A DNA stretch of 64,000 nt from NCBI GenBank assembly GCA_035544675.1, contig DATKCA010000179.1:12933-76932 (forward strand). Reading direction: 5' to 3'. The notes beneath the pieces are model-generated. The model was given only the letters and a program-made list of their open reading frames with translations. It was not told the origin of the DNA and did not search any database. Source of the DNA: DATKCA01 sp035544675 (GTDB lineage: Bacteria; Acidobacteriota; Thermoanaerobaculia; Gp7-AA8). This document shows, piece after piece, positions 27,683 through 36,021 of the stretch. Position 1 is the first letter of the stretch. Each line of letters begins with the position of its first letter. The position numbers and the translations under genes were made by a program.

Positions 27683-28345
27683 TCAGGTATTGAATTGCGA
27701 CCGCCACTCCACGGCCTCCCCCGGCATGTCGGTGATCACCCCGTCGCAACCGGCGTCGTAGAGGCGCTGCCACTCCCGCGGGCGGTTCGGCGTCCAGGGC
27801 ACCACACGGATTCCGCACTGGTGCAGCGAGGCGATCATCTCCTCGTCGACGTAGTGATAGTTCGGAAAGCACCAGGAGGCGCCGAGTCTCTCCGCGTATG
27901 GACCGGCGTCGACGATGTGACCGTAGTACGTGATGCCGAGTGGGAAGGAGACGCCGCGGCGCGAGAGCTCCCGGATCGAGGAGTGATCGAACGAGGCGAT
28001 GATCACGTTCGGCCAGTCCGCGATCTCGCGGAGGAGTACGTCCTCCCACTTCGCGCGTTTGACCTCGAGGACCATCGTCGTCTTCCCGGCGTACGGCGCG
28101 AGGTCGCGGAGCCGCTGAATGACCGAGCCGCGCTCGGCGAGGTTCAGCGACGAGAGCGTCTCGATGTCCGAGTCCGCGAGCTCGTCGTCGTGGTACAGAA
28201 CCACGGTCCGATCGGACAGCAGACGGAGGTCGGTTTCGAAGCCGTCCGCGCCCACCCGGAGGGCCTCATCGAACGACGCCAGCGTGTTCTCCGGATAGCG
28301 TTTCGGACTGCCGCGGTGACCGAAGATGAGAAAGCCTTTCTGCAT
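27683..28345 (-). CDS. Glycerophosphodiester phosphodiesterase
   Basis: The 220 residues show the GDPD barrel: FGHRGSPKRYPENTLASFDEAL, GADGFETDLRLLSD, VVLYHDDEL, TMVLEVKR and VVPWTPNRP. The HR...E.D...H catalytic and metal residues are complete. No signal peptide is present, so it acts in the cytoplasm on glycerophosphodiesters from lipid turnover, yielding glycerol-3-phosphate and an alcohol. It is divergent from the response regulator gene. Confidence 0.93.
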   Translation of the reverse strand: MQKGFLIFGHRGSPKRYPENTLASFDEALRVGADGFETDLRLLSDRTVVLYHDDELADSDIETLSSLNLAERGSVIQRLRDLAPYAGKTTMVLEVKRAKWEDVLLREIADWPNVIIASFDHSSIRELSRRGVSFPLGITYYGHIVDAGPYAERLGASWCFPNYHYVDEEMIASLHQCGIRVVPWTPNRPREWQRLYDAGCDGVITDMPGEAVEWRSQFNT

Positions 28346-28410
28346 CCTTAATCACTTGTCCGATTGGACTTACCGTGGTACGGTGACCGAAACACCGGAG
28401 TGAAAATCCA

Positions 28411-29736
28411 ATGCCGAAAAAGATCCTCCTCGCGGATGACAGTATCACCATCCAGAAAGTCGTCGAGCTGACGTTTTCGGATGGCGATTACGAGGTCACT
28501 GCGGTCAACAACGGCGCCAGGGCGATCCAGAAGCTCTCCGAAATGCGACCGGACATCATCCTCTCCGACATCATCATGCCGGAGAAAAACGGGTACGAAG
28601 TCTGCGAGTTCGTGAAGTCGCATCCCGAGTTCCGGAACATCCCCGTCGTCCTGCTCACCGGCACCTTCGAGCCCTTCGATCCCGATCGCGCCGACAAAGC
28701 GGGCTGCGACGCAGTCGTCACCAAACCGTTCGAGTCGCAAAGTCTGATTCACAAAGTCGAGGAGCTGATCGAGTCCAGCCGCACTGCAGGCCCCGCGCAG
28801 GCCGCGCCGGAAGAGATCGCGGCAGCCCCTGAGGCCGACGAGCCGACGCCGTGGGTCGAAGAAGCCCCGGCCGCTCCCGCTCCGTCAGCGTTCTCGCAGG
28901 GAAGCGACATGTTCGGAGGGGCCATGCCTCCCGCAACGGCGGAAATGCTCTTCAACCCGCCGGCGGAAGAGCCGGAGCCGGAGATGCCGGCACCGACACC
29001 GGCACCCTCGCCCTGGAACGAGCAGCCGGCCGCATTCAGCGCGGAGACGCGGGCGTTTTCGAGCACGTCCTTCGAGGACGTCGAGAAGAAGGCCTCCAGA
29101 GAGCAGCCGGCACCGGCACCAGCGCCCGCGCCGGAACCTGATGAGCTCGACGCCGACTCGCCGTTTGGCGCTTCCCCTCCCGCCGAGACGTTCAGTGGTG
29201 AGACGCGCGCCTTCCCGCGCATGAGCTTCGAAGACCTTCAATCCGCCGCGGGAGTCACGCCCGCGCCGATCCCCGTGCCCGAGCCTGCCGCACCCCCTCC
29301 ACCTCCCGAGCCGCAGCCCACGGGTGGCGAGACTCGAGCATTCCCCCGAATGTCCTTCGACGATCTTCAGAAGCAGATGTCGGCCCCGGCACCCGCTCCC
29401 GAGCCCGAAGAGCCTTCGACGTCGTCGCTGTGGGACGAGGCGCCCGCGCCGGTCGCGCCGGCCTGGTCGGCACCGCCGGAGCCGGAGGACGCGTTCCAGA
29501 GCGGCGAAGGGTTCAGCGAGTCGACCAAGGCTGAAGAAGAGCCGGCCGCGCCGGCCGCGCACGCTGCTGCAGCGACCAACGGCGACTTGACCGACGAGCA
29601 GATCGACCGCATCGCGCGGCGGGTGGTGCAGCTGATGTCGGACCAGGTCGTGCGGAACATCGCCTGGGAAGTCATCCCCGATCTCGCCGAGATGGTCGTG
29701 AAGGAGCGGATCCGTCAGCTCGAAACCGAATCGTGA
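28411..29736 (+). CDS. Response regulator with three repeated ETRAF-FEDLQ motifs and helical C-terminus
   Basis: Residues 1-125 are a receiver domain (LLADDS, phospho-acceptor D53 in ILSDIIMP, VVLLTGTFEP, VVTKPFESQ). Residues 126-385 are Pro/Ala/Glu-rich and probably disordered, but hold three copies of one short motif: AETRAFSSTSFEDV (211-224), GETRAFPRMSFEDLQ (263-277) and GETRAFPRMSFDDLQ (306-320). The last 45 residues form a helical end, IARRVVQLMSD...IAWEVIPDLAEMVVKERI, like that known on some deltaproteobacterial receiver proteins. There is no DNA-binding domain. The conserved islands look like docking peptides for a partner protein. Confidence 0.85.
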   Translation: MPKKILLADDSITIQKVVELTFSDGDYEVTAVNNGARAIQKLSEMRPDIILSDIIMPEKNGYEVCEFVKSHPEFRNIPVVLLTGTFEPFDPDRADKAGCDAVVTKPFESQSLIHKVEELIESSRTAGPAQAAPEEIAAAPEADEPTPWVEEAPAAPAPSAFSQGSDMFGGAMPPATAEMLFNPPAEEPEPEMPAPTPAPSPWNEQPAAFSAETRAFSSTSFEDVEKKASREQPAPAPAPAPEPDELDADSPFGASPPAETFSGETRAFPRMSFEDLQSAAGVTPAPIPVPEPAAPPPPPEPQPTGGETRAFPRMSFDDLQKQMSAPAPAPEPEEPSTSSLWDEAPAPVAPAWSAPPEPEDAFQSGEGFSESTKAEEEPAAPAAHAAAATNGDLTDEQIDRIARRVVQLMSDQVVRNIAWEVIPDLAEMVVKERIRQLETES

Positions 29737-29769
29737 GGTCATTCCGAGCGTAGCGGGGAATCCGGGCGG
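29735..29769. repeat. GTCATTCCG-type interspersed repeat, copy 1
   Basis: GTCATTCCGAGCGTAGCG then GGGAATCCGGGC follows the response regulator stop. ATTCC and GGAAT form an inverted pair. A related copy is at 36901-36931. The same core is, to my knowledge, common as an interspersed repeat in many bacterial genomes. Confidence 0.6.
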
Positions 29770-29786
29770 GGCGGCGCGATGACGCT

Positions 29787-30314
29787 TTGAAGATCTACAC
29801 GCGGGCCGGTGACTCCGGCCAGACATCGCTCTTGGGAGGCACGCGCGTGGCGAAGAACGACGCGCGCATCGAGGCGTACGGCACCGTCGACGAGTTGAAC
29901 TCGTTCATCGGCGTCGCGCGCGCCTCCTGGTACGACTCACCGATCGACTCCACGCTGGCCGCCTCTCAGAACGATCTCTTCGACCTCGGCGCGCAGCTCG
30001 CGTCGCCCGGTCAGTCGCGATTCCCCGGCGTCCGCGCGGAGCGGATCGAAGAGCTCGAGCGCGGGATCGACGCGATGCAGAGCGAGCTCACGCCGCTGAC
30101 GGCCTTCATCCTGCCCGGCGGATCGCTGGCGGCCGCACATCTCCACGTCGCGCGCACCGTCTGCCGCCGCGCCGAGCGCCTCGTCGTGGGCCTCGGCGAC
30201 GAAACGCACGGAACGGCCATCGCGTACCTGAATCGACTGTCGGACTTCCTGTTCGTCGCCGCCCGCTTCGCCAATGCGAAAAACGGGACGGACGACGTGA
30301 CCTGGAAACGGTGA
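29787..30314 (+). CDS. PduO-type ATP:cob(I)alamin adenosyltransferase
   Basis: TTG 29787 gives 175 residues starting MKIYTRAGDSGQTSLLGG, with YGTVDELNSFIGVAR, FILPGGS and CRRAERLV, LNRLSDFLFVAARFAN. These are the signature segments of the PduO family, trimeric enzymes that transfer the adenosyl group of ATP to cob(I)alamin to make coenzyme B12. No B12-dependent enzyme is in the window. It follows the response regulator after a short interspersed repeat. Confidence 0.96.
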   Translation: MKIYTRAGDSGQTSLLGGTRVAKNDARIEAYGTVDELNSFIGVARASWYDSPIDSTLAASQNDLFDLGAQLASPGQSRFPGVRAERIEELERGIDAMQSELTPLTAFILPGGSLAAAHLHVARTVCRRAERLVVGLGDETHGTAIAYLNRLSDFLFVAARFANAKNGTDDVTWKR

Positions 30315-30346
30315 AGCGGGCCTGAGGCCCGAGGCTCGAGGCCCCT
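30314..30346. repeat. GGCCTGA/GGCCCGA heptamer run
   Basis: Units GGCCTGA, GGCCCGA, GGCTCGA, GGCCCCT follow each other at 7-base steps in the gap between the adenosyltransferase stop and the convergent nuclease stop. Confidence 0.8.
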
Positions 30347-31244
30347 ACCGGGCGCGCCGCGGCCGCGGCTGGCCCGAGTTCTTCCACGCCGACCACCAGA
30401 TGTCACGCAACATGGACGCCCCCGCCGCGAGGCGGTCCGTGGCGAATGCCAGACCCTCCGCCGACGCCGGCTTCAGCGGATCGAATCCGCCGTCCCGATC
30501 GATCCGGTACAGCTCTTCGATCCGCGCCTGCGAGGATTTCACGAAGCCGAGAGCGGCCGCGAAGTAGTCCGTGGAGACCGGTTGCGGCGCCGCGACCTTC
30601 GGCACGACCTGACTGACGTCCACCGCGTGCGAGACGAAGTTGCTCTCGAACCGCGAGTGGATCGCGCAGTCGTTCGCGTAGCCCTCCGTGTTCGGCACGC
30701 CCACCCACCCGTTGTAGTGCATCGTGGCGTGATGCGGATTGGCGCTGTCGCCGACGTAGTGCCCGAGGATTCCGGCCGTATTGATGATGTCGCGCTCGAT
30801 GAAGCCGCGCTCGGGCGACCCGGCCGTGCTCCAGCGCCACAGCCGGAACAGCAGCGTCAACTTCTCGGACAGCTCCGCCACACGCCAGGGAACGAAGCCG
30901 ATCTCGTCGTTCGTGAGGCCGAGCCGCCGCAGCGTGCCCGAGGACTCCAGGAGCGCGAGGAACCGGTATCGGTCGGGCGGCAGATCGAGAGCGGCGATGT
31001 ACTCGTAGTCGACGAAGTGATCGGGGTCGTTCACCGCATCGATCGATTCGCCACCACCCTTCCAGCGGTCGGGGTCATACGCCAGCCAGATCAGCTCCGG
31101 ATACGCGCGGTGAAAAAAGTGCGGCATGTCCGGCGGCAGGGCCAGTGTGGCCGCCTCGCTCACGATGTAATGGCCCTTCTCACCCCAGGCACCGGCGTGT
31201 GAGGCGCAGAACATCACCAGAAATGCGAGCGCGAGCCGCTTCAT
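30345..31244 (-). CDS. Secreted S1/P1-like nuclease or zinc-dependent phospholipase C-fold protein
   Basis: The 299-residue protein has a signal peptide MKRLALAFLVMFCASHAGA, and cleavage would leave Trp as residue 1 (WGEKGHYIVSEAA), which is a zinc ligand in this fold. Further His/Asp ligands are in DPDHFVDYEY and ILGHYVGDSANPHHA. The enzyme class uses three zinc ions to hydrolyse nucleic acids or phospholipids; the overall motif spacing fits S1/P1-like bacterial members best. It is exported to the periplasm or outside. The tRNA-Pro gene lies just upstream on the same strand. Confidence 0.8.
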   Translation of the reverse strand: MKRLALAFLVMFCASHAGAWGEKGHYIVSEAATLALPPDMPHFFHRAYPELIWLAYDPDRWKGGGESIDAVNDPDHFVDYEYIAALDLPPDRYRFLALLESSGTLRRLGLTNDEIGFVPWRVAELSEKLTLLFRLWRWSTAGSPERGFIERDIINTAGILGHYVGDSANPHHATMHYNGWVGVPNTEGYANDCAIHSRFESNFVSHAVDVSQVVPKVAAPQPVSTDYFAAALGFVKSSQARIEELYRIDRDGGFDPLKPASAEGLAFATDRLAAGASMLRDIWWSAWKNSGQPRPRRAR

Positions 31245-31252
31245 CTTCCGAA

Positions 31253-31329
31253 TGGTCGGGGCAAGAGGATTTGAACCTCCGACCTCACGGTCCCGAACCG
31301 TGCGCTCTGCCAGGCTGAGCTATGCCCCG
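31253..31329 (-). tRNA. tRNA-Pro (anticodon CGG)
   Basis: The minus strand folds as a full cloverleaf: acceptor CGGGGCA/TGCCCCG, D-arm GCTC...GAGC, anticodon arm CACGG-TTCGGGA-CCGTG with anticodon CGG, T-arm GGAGG-TTCAAAT-CCTCT, discriminator A. The 3' CCA is encoded (31253-31255). The rest of the surrounding 203-base gap holds no gene. Confidence 0.96.
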
Positions 31330-31447
31330 TTGGATGGATCCCTCGCGGCCGGGCGGCGGCGCGATGAAGGTGGCGGATTCTAGGTGAATTCACCTGGAGC
31401 GTCAAACCGCGCAGCCGGTGGCAATCATTCCTCCAGGGAACCTCTGC

Positions 31448-32083
31448 TCAAAAGTGGTACGCCAGACCAAAGGACACGATCAGCGGCCTGACGTGGATCC
31501 TCGCCACCGACGTCGTGCCGACGAATCGCACCTCCGACTCGGTCTCGATCGGCGTGTAGCGCGCATCGGCCGTGACGCTGAAGCGCTTCGAGAATGGAAT
31601 CTGTACGCCGCCGTTCACGACGAAGCCGATGGGGTCCTCGAACTCGACCGCGGAGGCGCCGATGACGTTCTTGTCGATATTCCGTAGGATCACATACCCC
31701 GCGCCGGCGCCGAGGTATGGGCGGAAGCTGCCCTGGTCGGTCATGTGCCATTGGAGGAGGGCCGTGATCGGATAGATCTGCACGTAGCCGACATCGATGA
31801 TGGCCACGAAGTCGGGACCGCTCCTGCGCACCCGCATCTCCGAAGCGAGGCCGGCCGCCTTGAGCTCCAGCGACACGCTCGACGTGAAGAACACGTTCAC
31901 CCCGCCACCCAGCCCTCCGCCGCGGTCGAATTGCGGCTCGTACATGACCGTGTCGGGCTGGAACTGGACGTCTCTGGACCGGCGCACGCCTTCGACGTCG
32001 AAGAAGAGGTCAACGCGGTGCTGGGCGGCGGCGGGCGCGGCTACGAGGAACGCGAGCACCAGAGCGGGGGAAAGCCTTCGCAT
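31448..32083 (-). CDS. OmpW-family outer-membrane beta-barrel protein
   Basis: ATG 32083 gives 211 residues with a signal peptide (MRRLSPALVLAFLVAAPAAA). The mature part alternates hydrophobic and polar residues in strands, contains FRPYLGAGAGYVIL and GFVVNGGVQIPFSKRFSVTADARYTP, and ends with an aromatic C-terminal residue in LIVSFGLAYHF. This is the pattern of OmpW, an eight-strand barrel for small hydrophobic compounds. It is divergent from the VWFA gene. Confidence 0.85.
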   Translation of the reverse strand: MRRLSPALVLAFLVAAPAAAQHRVDLFFDVEGVRRSRDVQFQPDTVMYEPQFDRGGGLGGGVNVFFTSSVSLELKAAGLASEMRVRRSGPDFVAIIDVGYVQIYPITALLQWHMTDQGSFRPYLGAGAGYVILRNIDKNVIGASAVEFEDPIGFVVNGGVQIPFSKRFSVTADARYTPIETESEVRFVGTTSVARIHVRPLIVSFGLAYHF

Positions 32084-32153
32084 CGTCACACCAAAGACGC
32101 AAGAACCGATCCCGGCTGCGGAATCTCTCCCCGCGGGGCACGTTGTGCCATGC

Positions 32154-33203
32154 ATGCGAAGCTTCAAACTCGTACTGACCACGCTTCTCCTCGCCGGGAC
32201 CGCCCTGGCGCAGCAGCAACCCGGCTTCGGCGAGCGGGTCGACGTCAACGCCGTTCTCCTCGACGCCGTCGTCACCGACTCCCGCGGCAACCAGATCCTC
32301 GGCCTGACCAAAGATGACTTCATCGTCACGGAGGATGGAGTCCAGCAGACGATCGACTCGGTCGATTACCTCAGCAGCCGCCAGCTGCTGACCGACAACG
32401 AGGCGTCGGCACCCTTCAACGTCGAGCGCTCGAAGGAGCAGCGCTACTTCGTCTTCTTCCTCGACAAGGTACCCGGCGGATCGCTGTTCGGCAGGCTGGC
32501 GTCATTCCGCCGCGCCGCCGTGGACTTCATCGCCAAAGAGGTGGGCGCGGACGATCTCGTCGCGGTGGTGGGTCATGACGTGCGCCTCAACATCTACAGC
32601 GACTTCACCACGGACAAGCGCGCGATCTCGCGCGCCTTCGACGACGCCATGAAGTTCAGCCGCGGCATCAGTGAGGCGCCGGCCTCCGGCCCATCGATCC
32701 TGCGAAGCATCGACAAGGATCGGATGATGGCCGAGACCGGAACGACGTACCAGGCGCTCGAGCTTCTCGGGGACGGGTTGCGCCCCATCCGGGCCAGGAA
32801 GAACCTCGTGCTCGTCTCACCCCTCGTGTACGAGCGCGGTGAGGAAGTCCGCGGCGGCGTGCTTCTCAGCACCAGCCGCTACTACGAGCCGATGATCGAG
32901 GCGCTGAACGCCGCCAACGTCACCGTATTCGCCATGAACCTCCTGCAGAACGCGCCATCCGATCCGGTGTATCACCAGACGCTCGAGCGCATCGCCCGGG
33001 AAACGAACGGCGAGTACTTCCGCTACGCGACGTCGTTCCGCACTCCGCTGCGCGAGCTGGCCAAGGCCAGCGGCGGCTACTACCTCATTACGTACCGCAC
33101 CGAGCGCAAAGCCGGCCAGACGGGATTCCAGAGAGTCGACGTGAAGGTGAAACAGCCGGAGCTCCGGGTCAAGGCACGGGCCGGGTACGCCTACGGCGGG
33201 TAG
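32154..33203 (+). CDS. Secreted VWFA-related (acidobacterial-type) domain protein
   Basis: ATG 32154 gives 349 residues with signal peptide MRSFKLVLTTLLLAGTALA. The mature start VDVNAVLLDAVVTDSRGNQILGL-TKDDFIVTEDG is the typical opening of the VWFA-related Acidobacterial domain (TIGR03436 type). A von Willebrand A-like fold follows (YFVFFLDKVPGG, DDLVAVVGHD, NLVLVSPLVY, VTVFAMNLL) and it ends with GGYYLITY and a strand-rich tail. The MIDAS motif DxSxS is altered to LDKVPG, so metal-dependent adhesion may be lost. It is the main clue for Acidobacteriota. Confidence 0.85.
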   Translation: MRSFKLVLTTLLLAGTALAQQQPGFGERVDVNAVLLDAVVTDSRGNQILGLTKDDFIVTEDGVQQTIDSVDYLSSRQLLTDNEASAPFNVERSKEQRYFVFFLDKVPGGSLFGRLASFRRAAVDFIAKEVGADDLVAVVGHDVRLNIYSDFTTDKRAISRAFDDAMKFSRGISEAPASGPSILRSIDKDRMMAETGTTYQALELLGDGLRPIRARKNLVLVSPLVYERGEEVRGGVLLSTSRYYEPMIEALNAANVTVFAMNLLQNAPSDPVYHQTLERIARETNGEYFRYATSFRTPLRELAKASGGYYLITYRTERKAGQTGFQRVDVKVKQPELRVKARAGYAYGG

Positions 33204-33210
33204 CGGCGAG

Positions 33211-34518
33211 CTACGCCTGGAATGCCACTCTGTCCCCGGGCCCAAGCTGGCCGAGCTTCCAGCGCTCCGAGGAGATCACGGTCATCGGCTGCAGATAGCC
33301 GCCGGTGACCGGATGATCCGGTCCCATGGCGATGATGCTGCCGTCGGGATGCAACTGCAGCGTTCCGAACTGCACCCCGGCTGATGCGAGGTCGGCGGGC
33401 GCCTGGAGAGTGACCTCGCGCAGCGGCCTGAGCCTGATTCCGACGCGGTCGAGCTGGTGAGTCACCTCGCACTCGATCTCGCGCAGCGGAGTGTCATGCG
33501 GTCCTGCCACCGCGCCAATGACCGAGCGGTCCTCGCGGCGCGCGACGGCGCTGTCCACGCGATGCGTCCCGGTGGAGAGGTAACCGCGCAGTCCATGCTC
33601 GATGCGGCCGATCGCGAATTCCCCTTCGTGGAACGTCACGCGCAGCTGCGGATCGCACCACGCGGCGATGAGTCCCGGCTGCACCCGCGCGCGCGGCCCG
33701 GTCATCGCGCATTCGAGGAGCGGCGTGCCGGGCGGGTTGCCGACGGCGGCGTTCGCGACCGCCGCGGCGACCGGATCGAACGGACCGCCCGGCGGCATGC
33801 CGCGCTCCAGCCGGGAGAGGTCGTACGCGCCGACAGTCGTGGAGAGAGGGGCGTGAAGCAGTTCGAGACCAGCTGGAGCGCCGCCATGTGAAGCGCCGCC
33901 ATTCGTGGCGGCGTCTCTAGGACTCCCCGCCCGGTCGCCGCCACTCCCCTCGATCACGATCTCATCGCCGGCCCGGATCGCATACGCGAGATCCATGCGC
34001 GTGCGGCCGAGGAGATTCCAGCCCCCTGGGGAGTCGATCGGGTAGAACGCGGCCACGGCTCCTGCGATCGCAAACGTTCCGGCCGGCACGCGCGCGCGCG
34101 AGGTTGGCCGCCGCGGCATCGACCACTCCCGGGGCCAGCCGTCGAGATACGCGAAGCCGCCGCGGAAGCCGAGGTATCGAGCGGTGAGCGTGAGCCGCGA
34201 CGCCTTCTCGATGAAGTCCTCTCGCGAAAGGCCCGCGCGCGCGAGGAGCTCCTCCAGGTCAGGACCGTCGAAGCTCACCGGGATGGTCAGCCTGCGCGAC
34301 TCCCGCTTCTCGACGCTGGACGAGCTCTTCACGGCTCGCATGACTGCGTCGCGATCGGGCTGGCCGTGGAACAGCACGAGCAGCGACGAGTGCCCCACCA
34401 CACACGCGGCCACGCCTTCCGCGGCCCGCGCCCTCGCCGCCGCGGCGTGCAGCTCCGGGGCATCCACCGGCCCGAGCGCCAGCAGCAGTCCACGGTCCCC
34501 GGCTCGTGCAATGTCCAC
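33211..34518 (-). CDS. Fused 5-oxoprolinase subunits PxpB-PxpC (KipI-KipA type)
   Basis: The 435 residues hold a PxpB/KipI domain (about 1-191: GDRGLLLALG, YLGFRGGFAYLDGWP, RVPAGTFAIAG, PGGWNLLGRT) and a PxpC/KipA domain (about 218-435: LLHAPLSTTVGAYDLSR, GGPFDPVAAAVAN, LLECAMTGP, GYLQPMTV). With PxpA these act on 5-oxoproline with ATP; PxpA is not in the window. The linker 192-217 is Gly/Ala/Ser-rich and encoded by a palindromic element (33874-33920). B-C fusions are known in other bacteria. The neighbour upstream, 28 bases away and divergent, is an RNase II-family gene. Confidence 0.9.
   Translation of the reverse strand: MDIARAGDRGLLLALGPVDAPELHAAAARARAAEGVAACVVGHSSLLVLFHGQPDRDAVMRAVKSSSSVEKRESRRLTIPVSFDGPDLEELLARAGLSREDFIEKASRLTLTARYLGFRGGFAYLDGWPREWSMPRRPTSRARVPAGTFAIAGAVAAFYPIDSPGGWNLLGRTRMDLAYAIRAGDEIVIEGSGGDRAGSPRDAATNGGASHGGAPAGLELLHAPLSTTVGAYDLSRLERGMPPGGPFDPVAAAVANAAVGNPPGTPLLECAMTGPRARVQPGLIAAWCDPQLRVTFHEGEFAIGRIEHGLRGYLSTGTHRVDSAVARREDRSVIGAVAGPHDTPLREIECEVTHQLDRVGIRLRPLREVTLQAPADLASAGVQFGTLQLHPDGSIIAMGPDHPVTGGYLQPMTVISSERWKLGQLGPGDRVAFQA
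33874..33920. repeat. Palindromic element copy 4, at the PxpB-PxpC junction
   Basis: TGGAGCGCCGCC begins the copy, with an internal hairpin CGCCGCCA-TTCG-TGGCGGCG (33894-33913). The right end is diverged (GTCTCTAG instead of GCTCCAC). It encodes the flexible linker between the two domains. Confidence 0.7.
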
Positions 34519-34546
34519 GCGCCGCTCATGCTACCGTCTGCTCCGC

Positions 34547-36013
34547 ATGAATCACAGGCAGGCGGCTCTGCTCAACGACCTGGCCCGGCAGGCCATGATC
34601 GAGCGCGGTCTCCATCCCGACTTTCCGAAGGACGCGATCCAGCAGGTCGAGGCGATCCCGCGCGCGGCGCGCGACCAGTCTCCAGAGGTTCGCGACATGC
34701 GCGAGCAGGCCTGGTGCTCGATCGACAACGACGACTCGCGCGACCTCGACCAGCTCTCGTACGCGGAAGCGGCGGGCCACGGGCACGTGAAGATCTTCGT
34801 GGCCGTGGCGGACGTCGACTCGCTCGTGAAGAAAGAGAGTCCCGTCGACGGGCACGCCGGCCACAACACGACGTCCGTCTACACCGCGGCGCGGATCTTC
34901 CCCATGCTTCCGGAAAAACTGTCCACGGACCTCACCTCGCTGAACGAGCACGAGGAGCGGCTGGCTGTGGTCGCCGAGATCACCGTTCGCGACGACGGCG
35001 TGGTGAGCGAGGGAGACGTCTATCGCGCGCTGGTCTACAACCACGCCAGGCTCTCCTACAACCGCGTGGCGTCATGGTTCGACGGCAAGGATGACATGCC
35101 CGAGAAAGTGCAGCGCGTACGCGGGCTCGCCGACACCCTGAAGATGCAGGACACCATCTCGGACCGCATGCGGGAGCACCGGCACGAGATGGGAGCGCTC
35201 GACCTGGAGACGATCGAAGCCCGGCCGGTGATCGTCGACGGCCAGGTCGTGGAGATGAAGCGCGAGCAGCGGAACAGCGCCCGCATGCTCATCGAAGACT
35301 TCATGATCGCCGCGAACGGTGCCACGGCGCGGTTCCTGGAGCGAAGGGGCTTCTCCAGCATCCGTCGCGTCGTCCGTTCCCCGCAGCGGTGGGACCGCAT
35401 CGAGAAAATCGCCGAAGAGGTGGGGGAACGGCTGCCGCCGGAGCCGGATGCGCAGGCGCTCGAGCAGTTCCTCACCAGGCGCCGCAAGGCGGACCCGATC
35501 CGCTTCCCCGATCTCTCGATCTCCGTGGTCAAGGCCATGGGAGCGGGCGAATACGTCCTCGAGCGCGCCGGCGAAGACTCGGGCGGACACTTCGGGCTGG
35601 CGGTGAAGGACTACGCGCACTCGACGGCGCCGAACCGGCGCTATCCCGATCTGATCACGCAGAGGCTGGTCAAAGCGGCGCTGGCCGGTCAGCCGGCGCC
35701 GTATTCCGACGCGGAGCTCTCGCAGCTCGCCGATCACTGCACGAATCAGGAAGACGCGGCGAACAAGGTGGAGCGCCAGGTCCGCAAGTCGGCCGCCGCC
35801 GCGCTGCTGCAGTCGCGCATCGGAGAGCGCTTCGACGGAATCGTCACCGGTGCGTCGTCGAAGGGAACGTGGGTTCGCGTCTTCAACCCGCCCGTCGAAG
35901 GAAAGCTGGTCAAGGGATCGGGCGGCCTCGACCTCGGCGACCGGGTCAGCGTGAAGCTGCTGTCGGCCGACATCGAGCGCGGCTTCATCGACTTCGCGCG
36001 CACGCGGCGATGA
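34547..36013 (+). CDS. RNase II/RNB-family exoribonuclease, compact type
   Basis: ATG 34547 gives 488 residues. After a short helical N-terminus the RNB domain begins at about 45; the catalytic cluster reads S-I-D60-N-D-D-S-R-D66-L-D68-Q69, so the fourth Asp of E. coli RNase II (D210) is Gln here. Later motifs are YTAARIFPMLPEKLS, LIEDFMIAANGATA, AHSTAPNRRYPDLITQRL, and a C-terminal S1-like domain (GIVTGASSKGTWVRV). There are no N-terminal cold-shock domains. This layout is like the compact Deinococcus-type RNase II, which degrades RNA 3'-5'. Activity with Gln69 needs testing. Confidence 0.88.
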   Translation: MNHRQAALLNDLARQAMIERGLHPDFPKDAIQQVEAIPRAARDQSPEVRDMREQAWCSIDNDDSRDLDQLSYAEAAGHGHVKIFVAVADVDSLVKKESPVDGHAGHNTTSVYTAARIFPMLPEKLSTDLTSLNEHEERLAVVAEITVRDDGVVSEGDVYRALVYNHARLSYNRVASWFDGKDDMPEKVQRVRGLADTLKMQDTISDRMREHRHEMGALDLETIEARPVIVDGQVVEMKREQRNSARMLIEDFMIAANGATARFLERRGFSSIRRVVRSPQRWDRIEKIAEEVGERLPPEPDAQALEQFLTRRRKADPIRFPDLSISVVKAMGAGEYVLERAGEDSGGHFGLAVKDYAHSTAPNRRYPDLITQRLVKAALAGQPAPYSDAELSQLADHCTNQEDAANKVERQVRKSAAAALLQSRIGERFDGIVTGASSKGTWVRVFNPPVEGKLVKGSGGLDLGDRVSVKLLSADIERGFIDFARTRR

Positions 36014-36021
36014 CTCATCGC

